64,000 nt of DNA from Pseudomonas sp. GM18 (GCF_000282195.1 NZ_AKJT01000036.1:78666-142665), one strand, 5' to 3'; positions 8,938 to 18,644 are shown, numbered from the stretch's first letter. Notes: generated by a model from the sequence alone, not told the origin. Made by a program: numbers and translations.

Positions 8938-9664
8938 TCTGGTGACTCCACAGGCGTGGCTAGCTGAACGGCCGTTGCGGACGGGTGAGCGGTTGTACTT
9001 GATTGTTAGTGCGGCCAGTGATGCTGAAGCGCTCAAGTCACTTTACCAAAGCGAACCCACAACCCAGGCGATCCCGATTTGGGGCGGTACACCCTATGCC
9101 GGGTGGCAGCCGGTGATGCCCTACCTCATTGAGTTGAAACCCAACTCAAGTTTTCTGCCGTGGATTGCCGAAACCGATGCTCAGGACTGGGGTTGGTTGG
9201 CGGTATCCACCAGTGAGCCGGATGTGGTGTTCGAACATCTGCGCAGTCTGACTCAAGTGCGGATGCCCGACGGTAGCGAGGTGTTTTTCCGGTTCTGGGA
9301 TGGACGGCATATCTACCCGATTCTGGAAGGCCTCGGCGATGCCGCTGGTGAGGTGTTGCCGGTGTTTGATCGGTATCTGATCAATGGGAAGAGTCTGGAA
9401 GTGGGGCCACGCGCGGTGCCACCGGCGAAAGACTGGCCGTGGTGGGAAGTGCCGCAGAAGCTGCTCGACAGCCTGGCGAAGCAAAACCCGTCGACCCTGA
9501 TCGGTAACCTGATGCAATGGCTGGAAGAGGAACGTCCAGACATCTACGCCGCTTACCCCGAGAGCAATCTGAAGCTGAAAATCGCACGTTTCGTGCGCCG
9601 GCCCGATGCTCCGAAAAACCTTAATGAAGCACTGTTAAACCACCTGATTCTGGAGCAAGGCTGA
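8927..9664 (+). CDS. DUF4123-domain T6SS effector adaptor (Tap/TEC type)
   Basis: A 245-residue DUF4123 protein. Recognisable family features are LYLIVSAASDAEALKSLY near the start, then WGWLAVS and VFFRFWDGRHIYPILEGL in the middle. DUF4123 chaperones load an effector onto the VgrG encoded beside them. The start is GTG 8927, overlapping the vgrG stop codon, which suggests translational coupling; GTG 8942 is an alternative. Its stop overlaps the ATG of the RHS gene, so vgrG, adaptor and effector are a coupled trio. The C-terminal half is less conserved and probably binds the RHS cargo. Confidence 0.88.
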   Translation: MRSDLVTPQAWLAERPLRTGERLYLIVSAASDAEALKSLYQSEPTTQAIPIWGGTPYAGWQPVMPYLIELKPNSSFLPWIAETDAQDWGWLAVSTSEPDVVFEHLRSLTQVRMPDGSEVFFRFWDGRHIYPILEGLGDAAGEVLPVFDRYLINGKSLEVGPRAVPPAKDWPWWEVPQKLLDSLAKQNPSTLIGNLMQWLEEERPDIYAAYPESNLKLKIARFVRRPDAPKNLNEALLNHLILEQG

Positions 9665-12600
9665 TGGATCGCGTTGCCTACGTTGACAACCAACTGAGCA
9701 CGTTCAAGGACAGCTTGAAGCTGTATCAAGAACAGACCAAAACCTGGTACGCGAAAGCCGCCGACAAAGGCAGTCGAGCCGCAGACCTGCCCTCCCTGCT
9801 GGGCATGGAGCGCGTGATAAAAGTCGGTAACACCAGCAAATCGGTGAGCATGACCGATGGCGACTTCACCTCGAACGTTGCCCAGTGCCCGCTCAAGGGA
9901 CCGTTGCTGATCGAGAGCAAGTTCGAATCGGTGTATGACATCCCATTGGGTGACATCGAAGTTGAAATCGTTGCGGTGGAAGGCGGTGCGGTCAGCAAAG
10001 TTACGTTGGACGCTCAGGGTAAAGCTAGCTGGACAGAAGGCGTTCCAGGCAAGTTTTATAAGATTCGCGTTCATCATGAAGTGACGCCGGATCAAATCGA
10101 TACCTTGTTCAAATCCTACGGCGGTCTGACAGACCAACTGGAAGGTTTTCTGCGCAAGGAATGGGCCGGTTTCAAACCGCAATGGTCGAACATATCCGCC
10201 TTGGGAACGGTCTCGGCGATTGGCAACGGCATCCTTGAAGGCGGCTGGGAAGCAATCAAAGGGGTTTGGGACGGCATCAGCCTGGTGCTCGATATCCTGC
10301 AAGACCCGAGCAAGTTTGCCAAAGACCTCGGTGCCGGTACCCAAAAGCTGATAGCACTGGCAAAAGAAACGCCAGACGTCATGAAGAAGGCCATGCTGTT
10401 GGCCAGCGACGAGGCCGCTCTGTTCCTGATGGTACGCAGTGCCGTGATCTGGCTGGCCGGTTTGCCACCAATGAAGATGGCCGGTGACGCCGCAAAAATG
10501 ACCACGGCAGCGGTAGTCGGCATCGCGATCGACATCGTGATTTCGATCGTGCTGACCGTTGCTGCAGAGGGTACCGGGGTCATCTACCTCGCCGCGCGCT
10601 TGAAAAAGTACGGTGAAATCGTCATCAAGGCCGTGACCGGTTTTGTTGAGGCGGTGTTCAAGATCATCAAAGGCTTCATGGAGTACGTCGCGAAGTACAC
10701 GGCGGTGGCGGCTCGTGGCGTGACGGCTCAGGTGAAGAAAGGGATTGCACAGGTTCGTTTTGACGGGAAGCGAGTGACTACCGTAGAAACGCCGAAAGTC
10801 CACCACGATGTACCCGCTCAGTCCAAGACTCCTGACGAAAAAAGTGCTAACTGCGCCAAAAGCACCTGCACCAATGGCTGTCCGGTTTCGATGGTGACGG
10901 GTGAGGAACTGTTGACCCTGACCGATGGTGAACTCGGAGGGCTACTGCCATTCAGTTGGACCCGCCTCTATCGCACCAGCGCCGCGGAAATCGATTGCGG
11001 CCTCGGCTACGGGTGGAGTCACGCTCTGGCGCAAAGGGTGGAAATCAACGGTGATGAGGTGGTCTGGACCGACCACGAAAACCGCATTACGACCTTCCCA
11101 TTGCCGAGTATGCAACGACCGGCGATTACCAACAGTTTGTCCGAAGCGGCGATTTTCATCGGTGACGATCCTTCCGAACTGATCCTCACTCAAGCTGACG
11201 ACCGTTCCCAGTTCTATCATTTCCGCTACAACAGCAAAGGCGCGACGCTGATCGCCATTAGCGACACCTACAACAACCGCCTGCACATCACCCGCGACAT
11301 ACACGGCCGGATCAAACGTGTCGACAATGGCGCCGGTCGCGCCCTGCTCCTGCGTTATGACCGCAAACACATCGTCGCAGTCGATTACCAGCAGTTCAGT
11401 CCGGCAGACAATCTGGAAGATGCCTGGAGCACCGTCCAGACCTTGGTCACCTATAGCTATGACGCTCAGCACCGCCTGATCGAAGCCAAAAACGCGGCAG
11501 GCGAAGCCGAGCGCTACGCCTACAATGAGCAGAACGTCATTCTTGAGCGCCGACTGGCCGGTGGCGCCAGTTTCTACTGGGAGTGGGAAAAAGAAGGCAA
11601 GTCGGCACGCTGCATTCATCACTGGGCAAGCTTCTCGCAGATGGACGCGCACTACGCCTGGGATGACAAGGGCAGCGTTACTGTCACCAATGCGGACGGC
11701 AGCGAAGAGATATATACCCACGACGATCAGGCCCGACTGATCGCCAAAATTGACCCGGATGGTGCTGAGAACCTCAAGGCCTACGACGAAAAGGGTCGTT
11801 TGATCGCAGAACAGGATCCGCTCGGCGCAATCACGGAATACCACTACAACGAATCCGGTCACATGGTGGCGGTTATTCCCCCGGAAGACCAACCTACCGG
11901 CTACGAATACAGCAATGGATTCGTAAGTAAAGTAAGTCGCGGCAAGGCGACCTGGAAGTATCAACGCAACATTCAGGGCGACATCACTCAACAGATCGAC
12001 CCGGACGGCAATTCCACCCTCTACAGCTACGACCGCCAGGGCCGTCTGCTGGAAATTCGCCATCCCGATGGCAGCCGCCATCAACTGGGCTGGAACAACC
12101 TCGGCCAGTTGCTGGAAGAGCGCCTGCCCGACGGCGGCCAGCGCAAATACCGTTACGACGCACTGGGCCGGCAGATCACCCGTCAGGAAGAAACCGGCGC
12201 CATCACCCAATACCAATGGGACGCCGCCAACCGCCTCGCGCAAATCACCCTGCCCGGCGGCGCAACCCGTGCGTTCACCTACAACCCCTATGGCCGCGTC
12301 ACAGCAGAGCGCGATGAGCTGGGTCGCGTGACCCGCTACGAATATGCCGATGGCCTGCATATGGTTAGCCGTCGTATCAACCCTGATGGCAGCCAACTGC
12401 GTTATCGCTACGACAACTCGCGCTTGCTGCTCACTGAGATCGAAAACGAACGTGGCGAGCGCTACCACCTCGATTACTACCCCAACGGCCTTATCCAGCA
12501 GGAAACCGGTTTCGATGGTCGCCGTACGGCCTACGAGTACGACCTCAACGGCCAACTGCTGAAGAAAACCGAATTCGGCGACGACGCCAGTGAGCTGGTT

Positions 12601-14325
12601 ACCGAGTACCAGCGTGACGCCGCTGGCCGCCTGCTGGTGAAAACCCTGGCCGACGGCGAGGAAATTCATTACAGCTACGATGCCCTCGGCCGCCTCGTGA
12701 ACGTCGACGACGGCCACTGGCCCCTCGCATACGAATACGACCTGCAAGACCGCCTGATCACCGAACACCAGGGCTGGGGCACCACGCGCTACGAGTACGA
12801 CAACCTCGGCCAACTCAGCCACTGCCGCCTCCCCGACGGTAGCAAACTCGACTACCGCCACCAACCCGGCGGCCGCCTGAGCAGCATCGACCTCAATGGC
12901 TCGCGCCTGACCACGCACCAGTTCAACGCCGGTCGCGAACAGCAGCGCCAACAAGGCCTGCTGCTCAGCCAATACCAGTACGACGAACAAGGCCGACTGC
13001 AAGCCCACACCGTCAGCCAGCAAGACCGCAACCTGTTTCGTCGTCGCTACGCCTATGATGCCAACGGCAATCTTGCCGGCATCGAGGACAGCCGCAAAGG
13101 CAACCGCAGCTACCATTACGATCCGCTCGATCGCCTGATCAGCGTGCGCGGAGCTACGCCTGAAAGCTTCGCCCACGACCCGGCGGGCAACCTCCTGGGT
13201 CAAGGCGATCAACCGACCGCGAACCTCGCCAACGTCAAAGGCAACCGTCTGCTCATGCAGGGCGACCGTCATTACGACTACGACGCTCACGGCAACCTGA
13301 TCCGCGAACGTCGCGGCGCCGGCCAGAAACTCGTTACCGAGTATCGCTACGACTGCCAGCACCGTTTGATCGGTGTCAACCTCCCCGGCGGCAGCATCGC
13401 AAGCTACAAGTACGACGCCTTCGGCCGTCGCATCGCCAAAACCGTCGATGGCCACACCACGGAATTCCTGTGGCAAGGCGAACGTCTCATCGCCGAGAGT
13501 TCCGACAACCGCTACCGCACTTACATTTATGAACCGGGCAGCTTCCGCCCGCTGGCCATGCTCGATGGCGAAGGCCCGCTGAAAGCCACGCCGTTCTACT
13601 ACCAACTCGACCACCTCGGCACCCCGCAAGAACTCACCGACTACAGCGGCGAGATCATGTGGTCAGCGAAATACCGCGCCTACGGCAACCTCGCCACCCT
13701 CGACGTTGCAGAAATCGACAACCCGTTGCGCTTCCAGGGTCAGTATTTCGATGCGGAAACGGGCTTACACTACAACCGGCATCGCTACTACAATCCGGGG
13801 ACTGGGCGGTTTTTGACGCCGGATCCGATCAAGCTTGCGGGTGGGTTGAACAACTACCAGTACGTGCCTAACCCTACGGGGTGGGTGGATCCATTGGGGT
13901 TGAATAGGGAATGTCCAGGCGGAGATGCATGTAAACCGCCAACAGGCACTGAAAACCCAGCAGGCAAGGCAAAAGTAAATCAAGGGGAACCACCAGTTCC
14001 TGCGCCCGCAGGCAACGCAGAGAAAACGGTCCGAGTCCGCCATTACACCAACAGAAAAGGCTCAACAGGTATTGAAAGCGATGGCGTAATTAGCGCCCAA
14101 GACAACAATAGAGTATATGTAGAACCTGCCAACAAAAAAGCTCTTAGCCAACTCACAGCTGAAGAAAAATATCAAATAGGAAGAGGCCGAGGGCGAGACT
14201 ATATAGAGACGGATGTACCTGAATCACAATTGGAATGGGTTAAAAATCCAAGATACGGAACCATGGAGTTAACAATCAAGGGAAACCTAAAACTAGAAAA
14301 CCCAACATTCACGAGGAGAAAATAA
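9664..14325 (+). CDS. RHS-repeat polymorphic toxin with probable HYD1-type ADP-ribosyltransferase tip
   Basis: A 1553-residue T6SS effector. The first 400 residues contain hydrophobic segments around 251-268 and 279-312. The RHS/YD shell runs from about 405 (CPVSMVTGEELLTL) through dozens of YxxxGRL-type repeats to the core end DPLGLN at about 1409-1414. The variable tip (1415-1553) has RHYT (H1460), RVYVEP (Y1485) and GRDYIETD (D1512 or D1517), spaced like the His-Tyr-Asp triad of Tox-ART-HYD1 toxins. Base composition turns AT-rich exactly after the core, the usual sign of tip exchange. No PAAR domain is visible at the N-terminus. The RHS call is certain; the toxin class is probable. Confidence 0.9.
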   Translation: MDRVAYVDNQLSTFKDSLKLYQEQTKTWYAKAADKGSRAADLPSLLGMERVIKVGNTSKSVSMTDGDFTSNVAQCPLKGPLLIESKFESVYDIPLGDIEVEIVAVEGGAVSKVTLDAQGKASWTEGVPGKFYKIRVHHEVTPDQIDTLFKSYGGLTDQLEGFLRKEWAGFKPQWSNISALGTVSAIGNGILEGGWEAIKGVWDGISLVLDILQDPSKFAKDLGAGTQKLIALAKETPDVMKKAMLLASDEAALFLMVRSAVIWLAGLPPMKMAGDAAKMTTAAVVGIAIDIVISIVLTVAAEGTGVIYLAARLKKYGEIVIKAVTGFVEAVFKIIKGFMEYVAKYTAVAARGVTAQVKKGIAQVRFDGKRVTTVETPKVHHDVPAQSKTPDEKSANCAKSTCTNGCPVSMVTGEELLTLTDGELGGLLPFSWTRLYRTSAAEIDCGLGYGWSHALAQRVEINGDEVVWTDHENRITTFPLPSMQRPAITNSLSEAAIFIGDDPSELILTQADDRSQFYHFRYNSKGATLIAISDTYNNRLHITRDIHGRIKRVDNGAGRALLLRYDRKHIVAVDYQQFSPADNLEDAWSTVQTLVTYSYDAQHRLIEAKNAAGEAERYAYNEQNVILERRLAGGASFYWEWEKEGKSARCIHHWASFSQMDAHYAWDDKGSVTVTNADGSEEIYTHDDQARLIAKIDPDGAENLKAYDEKGRLIAEQDPLGAITEYHYNESGHMVAVIPPEDQPTGYEYSNGFVSKVSRGKATWKYQRNIQGDITQQIDPDGNSTLYSYDRQGRLLEIRHPDGSRHQLGWNNLGQLLEERLPDGGQRKYRYDALGRQITRQEETGAITQYQWDAANRLAQITLPGGATRAFTYNPYGRVTAERDELGRVTRYEYADGLHMVSRRINPDGSQLRYRYDNSRLLLTEIENERGERYHLDYYPNGLIQQETGFDGRRTAYEYDLNGQLLKKTEFGDDASELVTEYQRDAAGRLLVKTLADGEEIHYSYDALGRLVNVDDGHWPLAYEYDLQDRLITEHQGWGTTRYEYDNLGQLSHCRLPDGSKLDYRHQPGGRLSSIDLNGSRLTTHQFNAGREQQRQQGLLLSQYQYDEQGRLQAHTVSQQDRNLFRRRYAYDANGNLAGIEDSRKGNRSYHYDPLDRLISVRGATPESFAHDPAGNLLGQGDQPTANLANVKGNRLLMQGDRHYDYDAHGNLIRERRGAGQKLVTEYRYDCQHRLIGVNLPGGSIASYKYDAFGRRIAKTVDGHTTEFLWQGERLIAESSDNRYRTYIYEPGSFRPLAMLDGEGPLKATPFYYQLDHLGTPQELTDYSGEIMWSAKYRAYGNLATLDVAEIDNPLRFQGQYFDAETGLHYNRHRYYNPGTGRFLTPDPIKLAGGLNNYQYVPNPTGWVDPLGLNRECPGGDACKPPTGTENPAGKAKVNQGEPPVPAPAGNAEKTVRVRHYTNRKGSTGIESDGVISAQDNNRVYVEPANKKALSQLTAEEKYQIGRGRGRDYIETDVPESQLEWVKNPRYGTMELTIKGNLKLENPTFTRRK

Positions 14326-14618
14326 TGCTAGACACAAACAAAGAAATTATTATACCCGGAGAATCCGCACTCGAAGCACTAGCAGAGATAGAATTCATCT
14401 TAATATCTCTACATAAAATGGGTAGCTATTATAGTGATAAACCTATTGCAGACTACCAACGCGCGACAACCGATTTTATAGACAACGAAAAAGTCACACA
14501 AAAACTCGCCAAGGTACGACGAATTCTAAGCGAAAGTTTTGATAACACGCTTGGCGAAGACGACATGGATGACATAGAGAGACGCATGGAAAACATTGAG
14601 TTCTGGAAGCCAGAATAA
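14325..14618 (+). CDS. candidate immunity protein for the RHS toxin
   Basis: A 97-residue acidic protein whose ATG overlaps the RHS stop codon (TAATG). That position is typical of a cognate immunity gene. It is mostly helical, with no signal peptide, and ends EDDMDDIERRMENIEFWKPE. It has low GC like the toxin tip, consistent with joint transfer. I recognise no named family. Function is inferred from position, size and charge; a cytosolic location would fit a toxin that ADP-ribosylates a cytoplasmic target. Confidence 0.7.
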   Translation: MLDTNKEIIIPGESALEALAEIEFILISLHKMGSYYSDKPIADYQRATTDFIDNEKVTQKLAKVRRILSESFDNTLGEDDMDDIERRMENIEFWKPE

Positions 14619-14699
14619 AAAGTAGAGATATTTATTTTCCACACTAGGAAATACACACCCCACCTTTAAGAAAAGTGGACTAGAAAAGGAGGCATCCAT

Positions 14700-15044
14700 T
14701 TGACTGAGCACCCTTTTTACTCAAAGCAAAAAATTGAATGGACACTAAAAAAAATAATTGAACTTGGCGGAATAATCACATTTGATGACATACCCCATAT
14801 CAATCAGCTTATTGACACTTCAATGATCGTCGACGACTTAAAGGAGGATCTATTCCAAGCCGTCTTCCCCCATGATCAATTTATCGATATAGGTTGGTAC
14901 CCTGAGTTCTGTGAAAACGGCGCATTTAGAATTTCTTTAATTAAAGCCAATGACTGGGAGCACCCAGCTTTCAGCGAAAAAGCAAAAAACTGGACGGATC
15001 TAAACAAAGAAATTTCTAACGCCTTAAACAAACTAGAACAATGA
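14700..15044 (+). CDS. small AT-rich hypothetical, second immunity candidate
   Basis: A 114-residue protein starting at TTG 14700, supported by AAAGGAGG about 8 bases upstream. The sequence is soluble, rich in Asp/Glu/Lys, with DLFQAVFPHDQFIDIGWYPE in the middle. No family is recognised. It follows the first immunity candidate by 81 bases in the same AT-rich patch. It could be a second immunity protein retained from an earlier toxin tip, or part of the same module. Confidence 0.6.
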   Translation: MTEHPFYSKQKIEWTLKKIIELGGIITFDDIPHINQLIDTSMIVDDLKEDLFQAVFPHDQFIDIGWYPEFCENGAFRISLIKANDWEHPAFSEKAKNWTDLNKEISNALNKLEQ

Positions 15045-15177
15045 CCACCCAAGAAAAATATAGACAGACACTCTTCTGCGTGCTCTCGAAAATAAATCCG
15101 TCCACTTTTGGCTGATTAAAAATGAATCTGTTTGCTTTTGGCTGCCTTTAGCCAATATTACAACTAAGAACATCGCC

Positions 15178-15609
15178 ATGATTTTCAAGTCCGCTGGACA
15201 GACTATCAACCCGTCTACTGTTGGTTACCGCAGCCTTGGCTTTGGAGAAGACACGAAACTCAAAACAGAAAATTTTGAGTTACTTACAACCACACAAGAG
15301 TTAGCGATGGACTTTTTGGAAAGGGCAAACTCTTTCATCACTCAATGCAAGATCGATGATGAACAACAAGGCTATGCAGGCATTCATGCATTGAAAAAAT
15401 CAAACTACCAGAACTTTACAGACCTAATTAAAAACGCACCTGACTTAGCTGCCTTGCTCATTAGAGATTATCTTTACTTTGATCTGCTGGATGCGTTATT
15501 CCCCACATCAGAAAACTTAAAATTAGTCATAAGCAATATAAAGAGTGTCAAAATAATAGACAACACCTTGATCATTAACGGCGAAACCTTTCCATACCTA
15601 AACGTCTAA
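15178..15609 (+). CDS. hypothetical protein in the RHS tip region, possible orphan immunity
   Basis: A 143-residue AT-rich soluble protein with no recognised family. It contains a charged helical stretch (QELAMDFLERANSFITQCK) and ends in beta-type sequence (SVKIIDNTLIINGETFPYLNV). The ribosome-binding site before ATG 15178 is weak. The 133 bases upstream contain a short duplicated phrase (CTTTTGGCTG at about 15101 and 15134), suggesting past rearrangement. Its place after the other AT-rich genes suggests a leftover immunity gene, but the evidence is positional only. Confidence 0.5.
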   Translation: MIFKSAGQTINPSTVGYRSLGFGEDTKLKTENFELLTTTQELAMDFLERANSFITQCKIDDEQQGYAGIHALKKSNYQNFTDLIKNAPDLAALLIRDYLYFDLLDALFPTSENLKLVISNIKSVKIIDNTLIINGETFPYLNV

Positions 15610-15836
15610 CGCAGCGCCCAATGACAAAAAGCATCCCTGCGGTTCCCTCAATACACCTTACAGGAGCTTCGGACATTTCCCGCAACTCCCATCACCATCC
15701 ATGAACTTGTACATCCCCCTCCTCCCCAGATAACCTCCCCCAGTCACTGCAACCTCAGCGACCGGTTCTGACAGACCGAACACGATCAAGGCATGCAAAT
15801 GCCGCTTTGCGGCTCCGTTGATTCAGGAGCTTCACG

Positions 15837-16184
15837 ATGAAAAAGTTTCCACCCGAGTCTCTCGATCCCCTCCAACTCAGCCAAGCAACCCAACGCGCCG
15901 TCAGCGCCCGCCTCCGCAACCCCAAAAATCCCGACCCCATCAGCCACGTCTTCACCCTTCTCCCCAACATCCGCACCGAAACCCTGCTAAGCCACGCCTG
16001 CGAAACCCTCGCTTCGCTCAACGTACTGACCACCGACCTTGCCTGCGAACTCGAAGGCTCACACCGAAGCCTGGCGCTATCGATTCAACAATTGGCCGTC
16101 CTGGGCGAGTTGTTGGTAAACCGGGCGCTGGACAACCTCGACCCACCCGGTGGGGCGTCCGACGCTCAGGAGGTTCAGCCATGA
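15837..16184 (+). CDS. DUF6124-family small protein (divergent paralogue)
   Basis: A 115-residue protein aligning by eye with the two DUF6124 genes at 52.7 and 56.8 kb. The shared core is PNIRTETLLSHACETLAS, a middle variable segment, then LGELLVNRALDNL, against PNIDIEELLANACESFAS and FGELAVSRALDSL in those copies. The family is small, predicted all-helical, and of unknown function. AGGAG precedes ATG 15837. Its TGA overlaps the ATG of the next gene. Unlike the other two copies, no C4-like RNA is found upstream. Confidence 0.7.
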   Translation: MKKFPPESLDPLQLSQATQRAVSARLRNPKNPDPISHVFTLLPNIRTETLLSHACETLASLNVLTTDLACELEGSHRSLALSIQQLAVLGELLVNRALDNLDPPGGASDAQEVQP

Positions 16185-16447
16185 CTCGATACATGCCGAT
16201 TACCGGCATCGACTGCACGATCCCTTCGCTGCTGATCGACACAGAAGCACCTGTCGACGTGTTGCACGACACGGCGGCGCATCGCATTCGTTGCGTCACT
16301 CAACTGTTGGAAACGCTGTCTATGGGCGAAGCGCCTGGCGGTGACGCTGCACTGTTGCAAGAGTTTGCGCGGGTGTTGGCAATCCCATTGCGGGACGGCT
16401 GCGATTTGCTGGATGTAGTCGGGCGACGGTTACGGGCGCAGCTTTAA
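16181..16447 (+). CDS. small helical partner protein (DUF3077-like)
   Basis: An 88-residue protein starting at ATG 16181 inside the DUF6124 stop (ATGA overlap), so the two are probably co-translated. The sequence APVDVLHDTAAHRIRC followed by a second helical segment resembles small Pseudomonas DUF3077-type proteins, but the match is loose. A strong terminator follows directly. A decayed copy of its last 28 codons lies at 19.67-19.76 kb. Confidence 0.55.
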   Translation: MTRYMPITGIDCTIPSLLIDTEAPVDVLHDTAAHRIRCVTQLLETLSMGEAPGGDAALLQEFARVLAIPLRDGCDLLDVVGRRLRAQL

Positions 16448-16454
16448 TTCAGCC

Positions 16455-16494
16455 AATAAAAATGGGCGACTCCTGGGTCGCCCATTTTTATATC
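16455..16494 (+). terminator. rho-independent terminator
   Basis: AAAAATGGGCGAC-TCCTGG-GTCGCCCATTTTTAT forms a 13-bp stem with a T-run, 11 bases after the stop of the DUF3077-like gene. An almost identical hairpin sits at 19.77 kb after a relic of the same gene. The remaining 250 bases up to the histidine kinase gene show no other gene; an AT-rich promoter for the kinase may lie there. Confidence 0.9.
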
Positions 16495-16750
16495 CGACGT
16501 TTAATATCATCCCTCAATTTTATACACAGAGCATTTCGCAAGGGGCTGCTAAAACTTCGTCTGCAAATTTCTTGATACAGGAGCAAAATTCTTCCAATTT
16601 CCACTATGGTGGACTCTTCCACAAAATCCCAATCACCCCAAAAACCCAGAAAAACTGGCTATTCGGTCAAGTAACTTCCTCACTGAGAAATATTGGTTTT
16701 GAGCCAGTCTTCAATCTATGCTTGGGCTGACAGTATGGAGGCTGTGATGA

Positions 16751-18637
16751 ATGTTCAAACTCAGACGGAAAACATGGGCTTTACTTTTGGTCTACATCGT
16801 AGGTGTCAGTGGTTATATCTACTACCTCTATGTCGAGACTCAAGGAATCCTCACTGACAACATTAATAACAAGCTGCTGCATGCCGCGCTGGGCGCGTCG
16901 GCCATCCTCGGCGACCGCTACCATGACAATCTGATCGACAAACAATCGAAAACGGAAGCGCAAGACTGGGATGCCATTCAGCGACTCTCCAGGTTCAACG
17001 AGTCCATGGGCACCGCCTTTGTCTACAGCGTGGTCAAACGCGCTGGGGAAGCCTATCTGATCAGCTCCAGCGCATCGAAAAAAGAAATTCAAGAACAGAA
17101 TTACGTACGTTTTTTTGATCCTTATCCAGATGCCAGTCAGGCTCTGCTCGACAGTTTTGAGCGCACCGAGCCCACCTGGATCGATTATTCGGATCACTGG
17201 GGAGACTTTCGCGCGGTTTTCGTCCCGATGAAATCCCAGGATGGGACGGTTTATGTGGCGGGCGCGGAGATGACGTTGGCGGACTACTACCAACAACTTA
17301 ATCAGGACTCTCTGCACCATATCATCCTTGCCATTCTGGTATTTCTCGCCTTCAGTCTTTTGTTCGTGATCGACTTATTGCGCATGCGTGCTCATCTTCA
17401 GCAACTGCAAATAAACGAACAGGTATTGAGTCAGGCAAAAGATGCCGCCGAAGACGCGGATCGTTCCAAGACACGTTTTTTAGCCACCATGAGTCATGAA
17501 ATCCGCACGCCCATGTACGGTGTCATCGGTGCGACCGAGTTACTGGCCGGCTCCGCCCTGAATCCCGAGCAAAGCGGTCTGGTCAATACGATTCATACCA
17601 GCGGACGAACCCTGCTGTCGCTTATCGACAACATTCTCGACCTGGCAAAGATCGAAGCGGGCAAACTTGAATTGAGGCCTCGTGTATTCGAAGTGAGAGC
17701 ATTGGTTTCATCCAGTATTGAAATGATCCGGCAAAACACCCAGGGCAAACCAATAATCATTGAGGCTCAGGTATCACCGAATGTACCGCACTGGGTCAAA
17801 ACCGATACCGATTGCCTTCGCCAGATACTGATCAACTTGTTGGGCAATGCGGTCAAGTTCACCGAAACCGGAACAGTATCGCTCGAGGTCAAGACGAGCG
17901 GTGACGGCCCTCGAGCCCGACTCGACTTCTCCGTACGCGATACTGGCATAGGTATCCCTTTGGCGCGGCAAGACAGCCTGTTCAAGCCCTTTGTTCAGTT
18001 CAAAGGGCCGGCCAGTCAACGCTTTACCGGGAGTGGGCTCGGTCTTTCAATTTGCAAGAGCCTGGTCGAGGCGCAACAGGGGACTTTATCCTTTACCAGT
18101 CAACCTGGCATCGGATCGACGTTTTCCTTCTCACTCCCCATGGAGCCTTTTTCCGTCTCGGAAATACCCCTCGGGGACGATCATGCAACGGTTGGTTTCG
18201 ACTCATCTTTTGCCAGGGATTACCCGCTCGATATCCTACTGGTGGAGAACCATCCCATTAGTCAGAAAGTTGCCTTGGCGATGTTACAGGCGTTGGGTTA
18301 TGCACCCGCCCTTGCGTCAGATGGTCTGGAGGCGGTCAACGAGTGCATGACGTCGACTCCAGATATCATTTTTATGGATATCAATATGCCCGTTATGGAT
18401 GGGCTAGCGGCCATCCATAAAATCCGCGAACTACCACTGGGCGATACTTGCTACATCGTTGCGTTCACCGCGAGCGCTTTTTCGAGCGAGATAGAACGTT
18501 TCAGGGCTGCCGGTGCCAATGACATTTTAACCAAGCCGGCAAACTTCCAGGCCTTGACCCAAGTACTTCAGCGTGCAGCCAACTACCGGCGACAGCTCCA
18601 GGCCAGTACTCCGGTAGTGGATGCAATTTCAAATTGA
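16751..18637 (+). CDS. membrane hybrid sensor histidine kinase with altered receiver
   Basis: A 628-residue hybrid kinase. Membrane helices lie at about 8-28 and 193-213 and flank a periplasmic sensor domain of about 160 residues. A HisKA domain follows with phospho-acceptor H249 (SHEIRTP), then HATPase_c with N-box (NLLGNAVKFTE), DTGIGI and GSGLGLSI. A receiver domain spans about 493-610, with D543 (FMDINMP) and K595. The receiver's acidic pocket reads LVEN (E499, N500) instead of the usual E/D-D. A short coiled-coil linker (about 215-240) joins membrane and kinase. No response regulator gene is adjacent, so the partner is unknown. Confidence 0.93.
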   Translation: MFKLRRKTWALLLVYIVGVSGYIYYLYVETQGILTDNINNKLLHAALGASAILGDRYHDNLIDKQSKTEAQDWDAIQRLSRFNESMGTAFVYSVVKRAGEAYLISSSASKKEIQEQNYVRFFDPYPDASQALLDSFERTEPTWIDYSDHWGDFRAVFVPMKSQDGTVYVAGAEMTLADYYQQLNQDSLHHIILAILVFLAFSLLFVIDLLRMRAHLQQLQINEQVLSQAKDAAEDADRSKTRFLATMSHEIRTPMYGVIGATELLAGSALNPEQSGLVNTIHTSGRTLLSLIDNILDLAKIEAGKLELRPRVFEVRALVSSSIEMIRQNTQGKPIIIEAQVSPNVPHWVKTDTDCLRQILINLLGNAVKFTETGTVSLEVKTSGDGPRARLDFSVRDTGIGIPLARQDSLFKPFVQFKGPASQRFTGSGLGLSICKSLVEAQQGTLSFTSQPGIGSTFSFSLPMEPFSVSEIPLGDDHATVGFDSSFARDYPLDILLVENHPISQKVALAMLQALGYAPALASDGLEAVNECMTSTPDIIFMDINMPVMDGLAAIHKIRELPLGDTCYIVAFTASAFSSEIERFRAAGANDILTKPANFQALTQVLQRAANYRRQLQASTPVVDAISN

Positions 18638-18644
18638 AATGGGC

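Noticed and set aside
7054..9036. 660-codon minus-strand frame opposite vgrG
   Set aside because: Antisense shadow of vgrG, with low-complexity Ala/Val-rich product.
10942..13629. 895-codon minus-strand frame opposite the RHS gene
   Set aside because: It is a shadow of the repetitive RHS coding sequence; codon pattern, repeats and operon context all support the plus strand.
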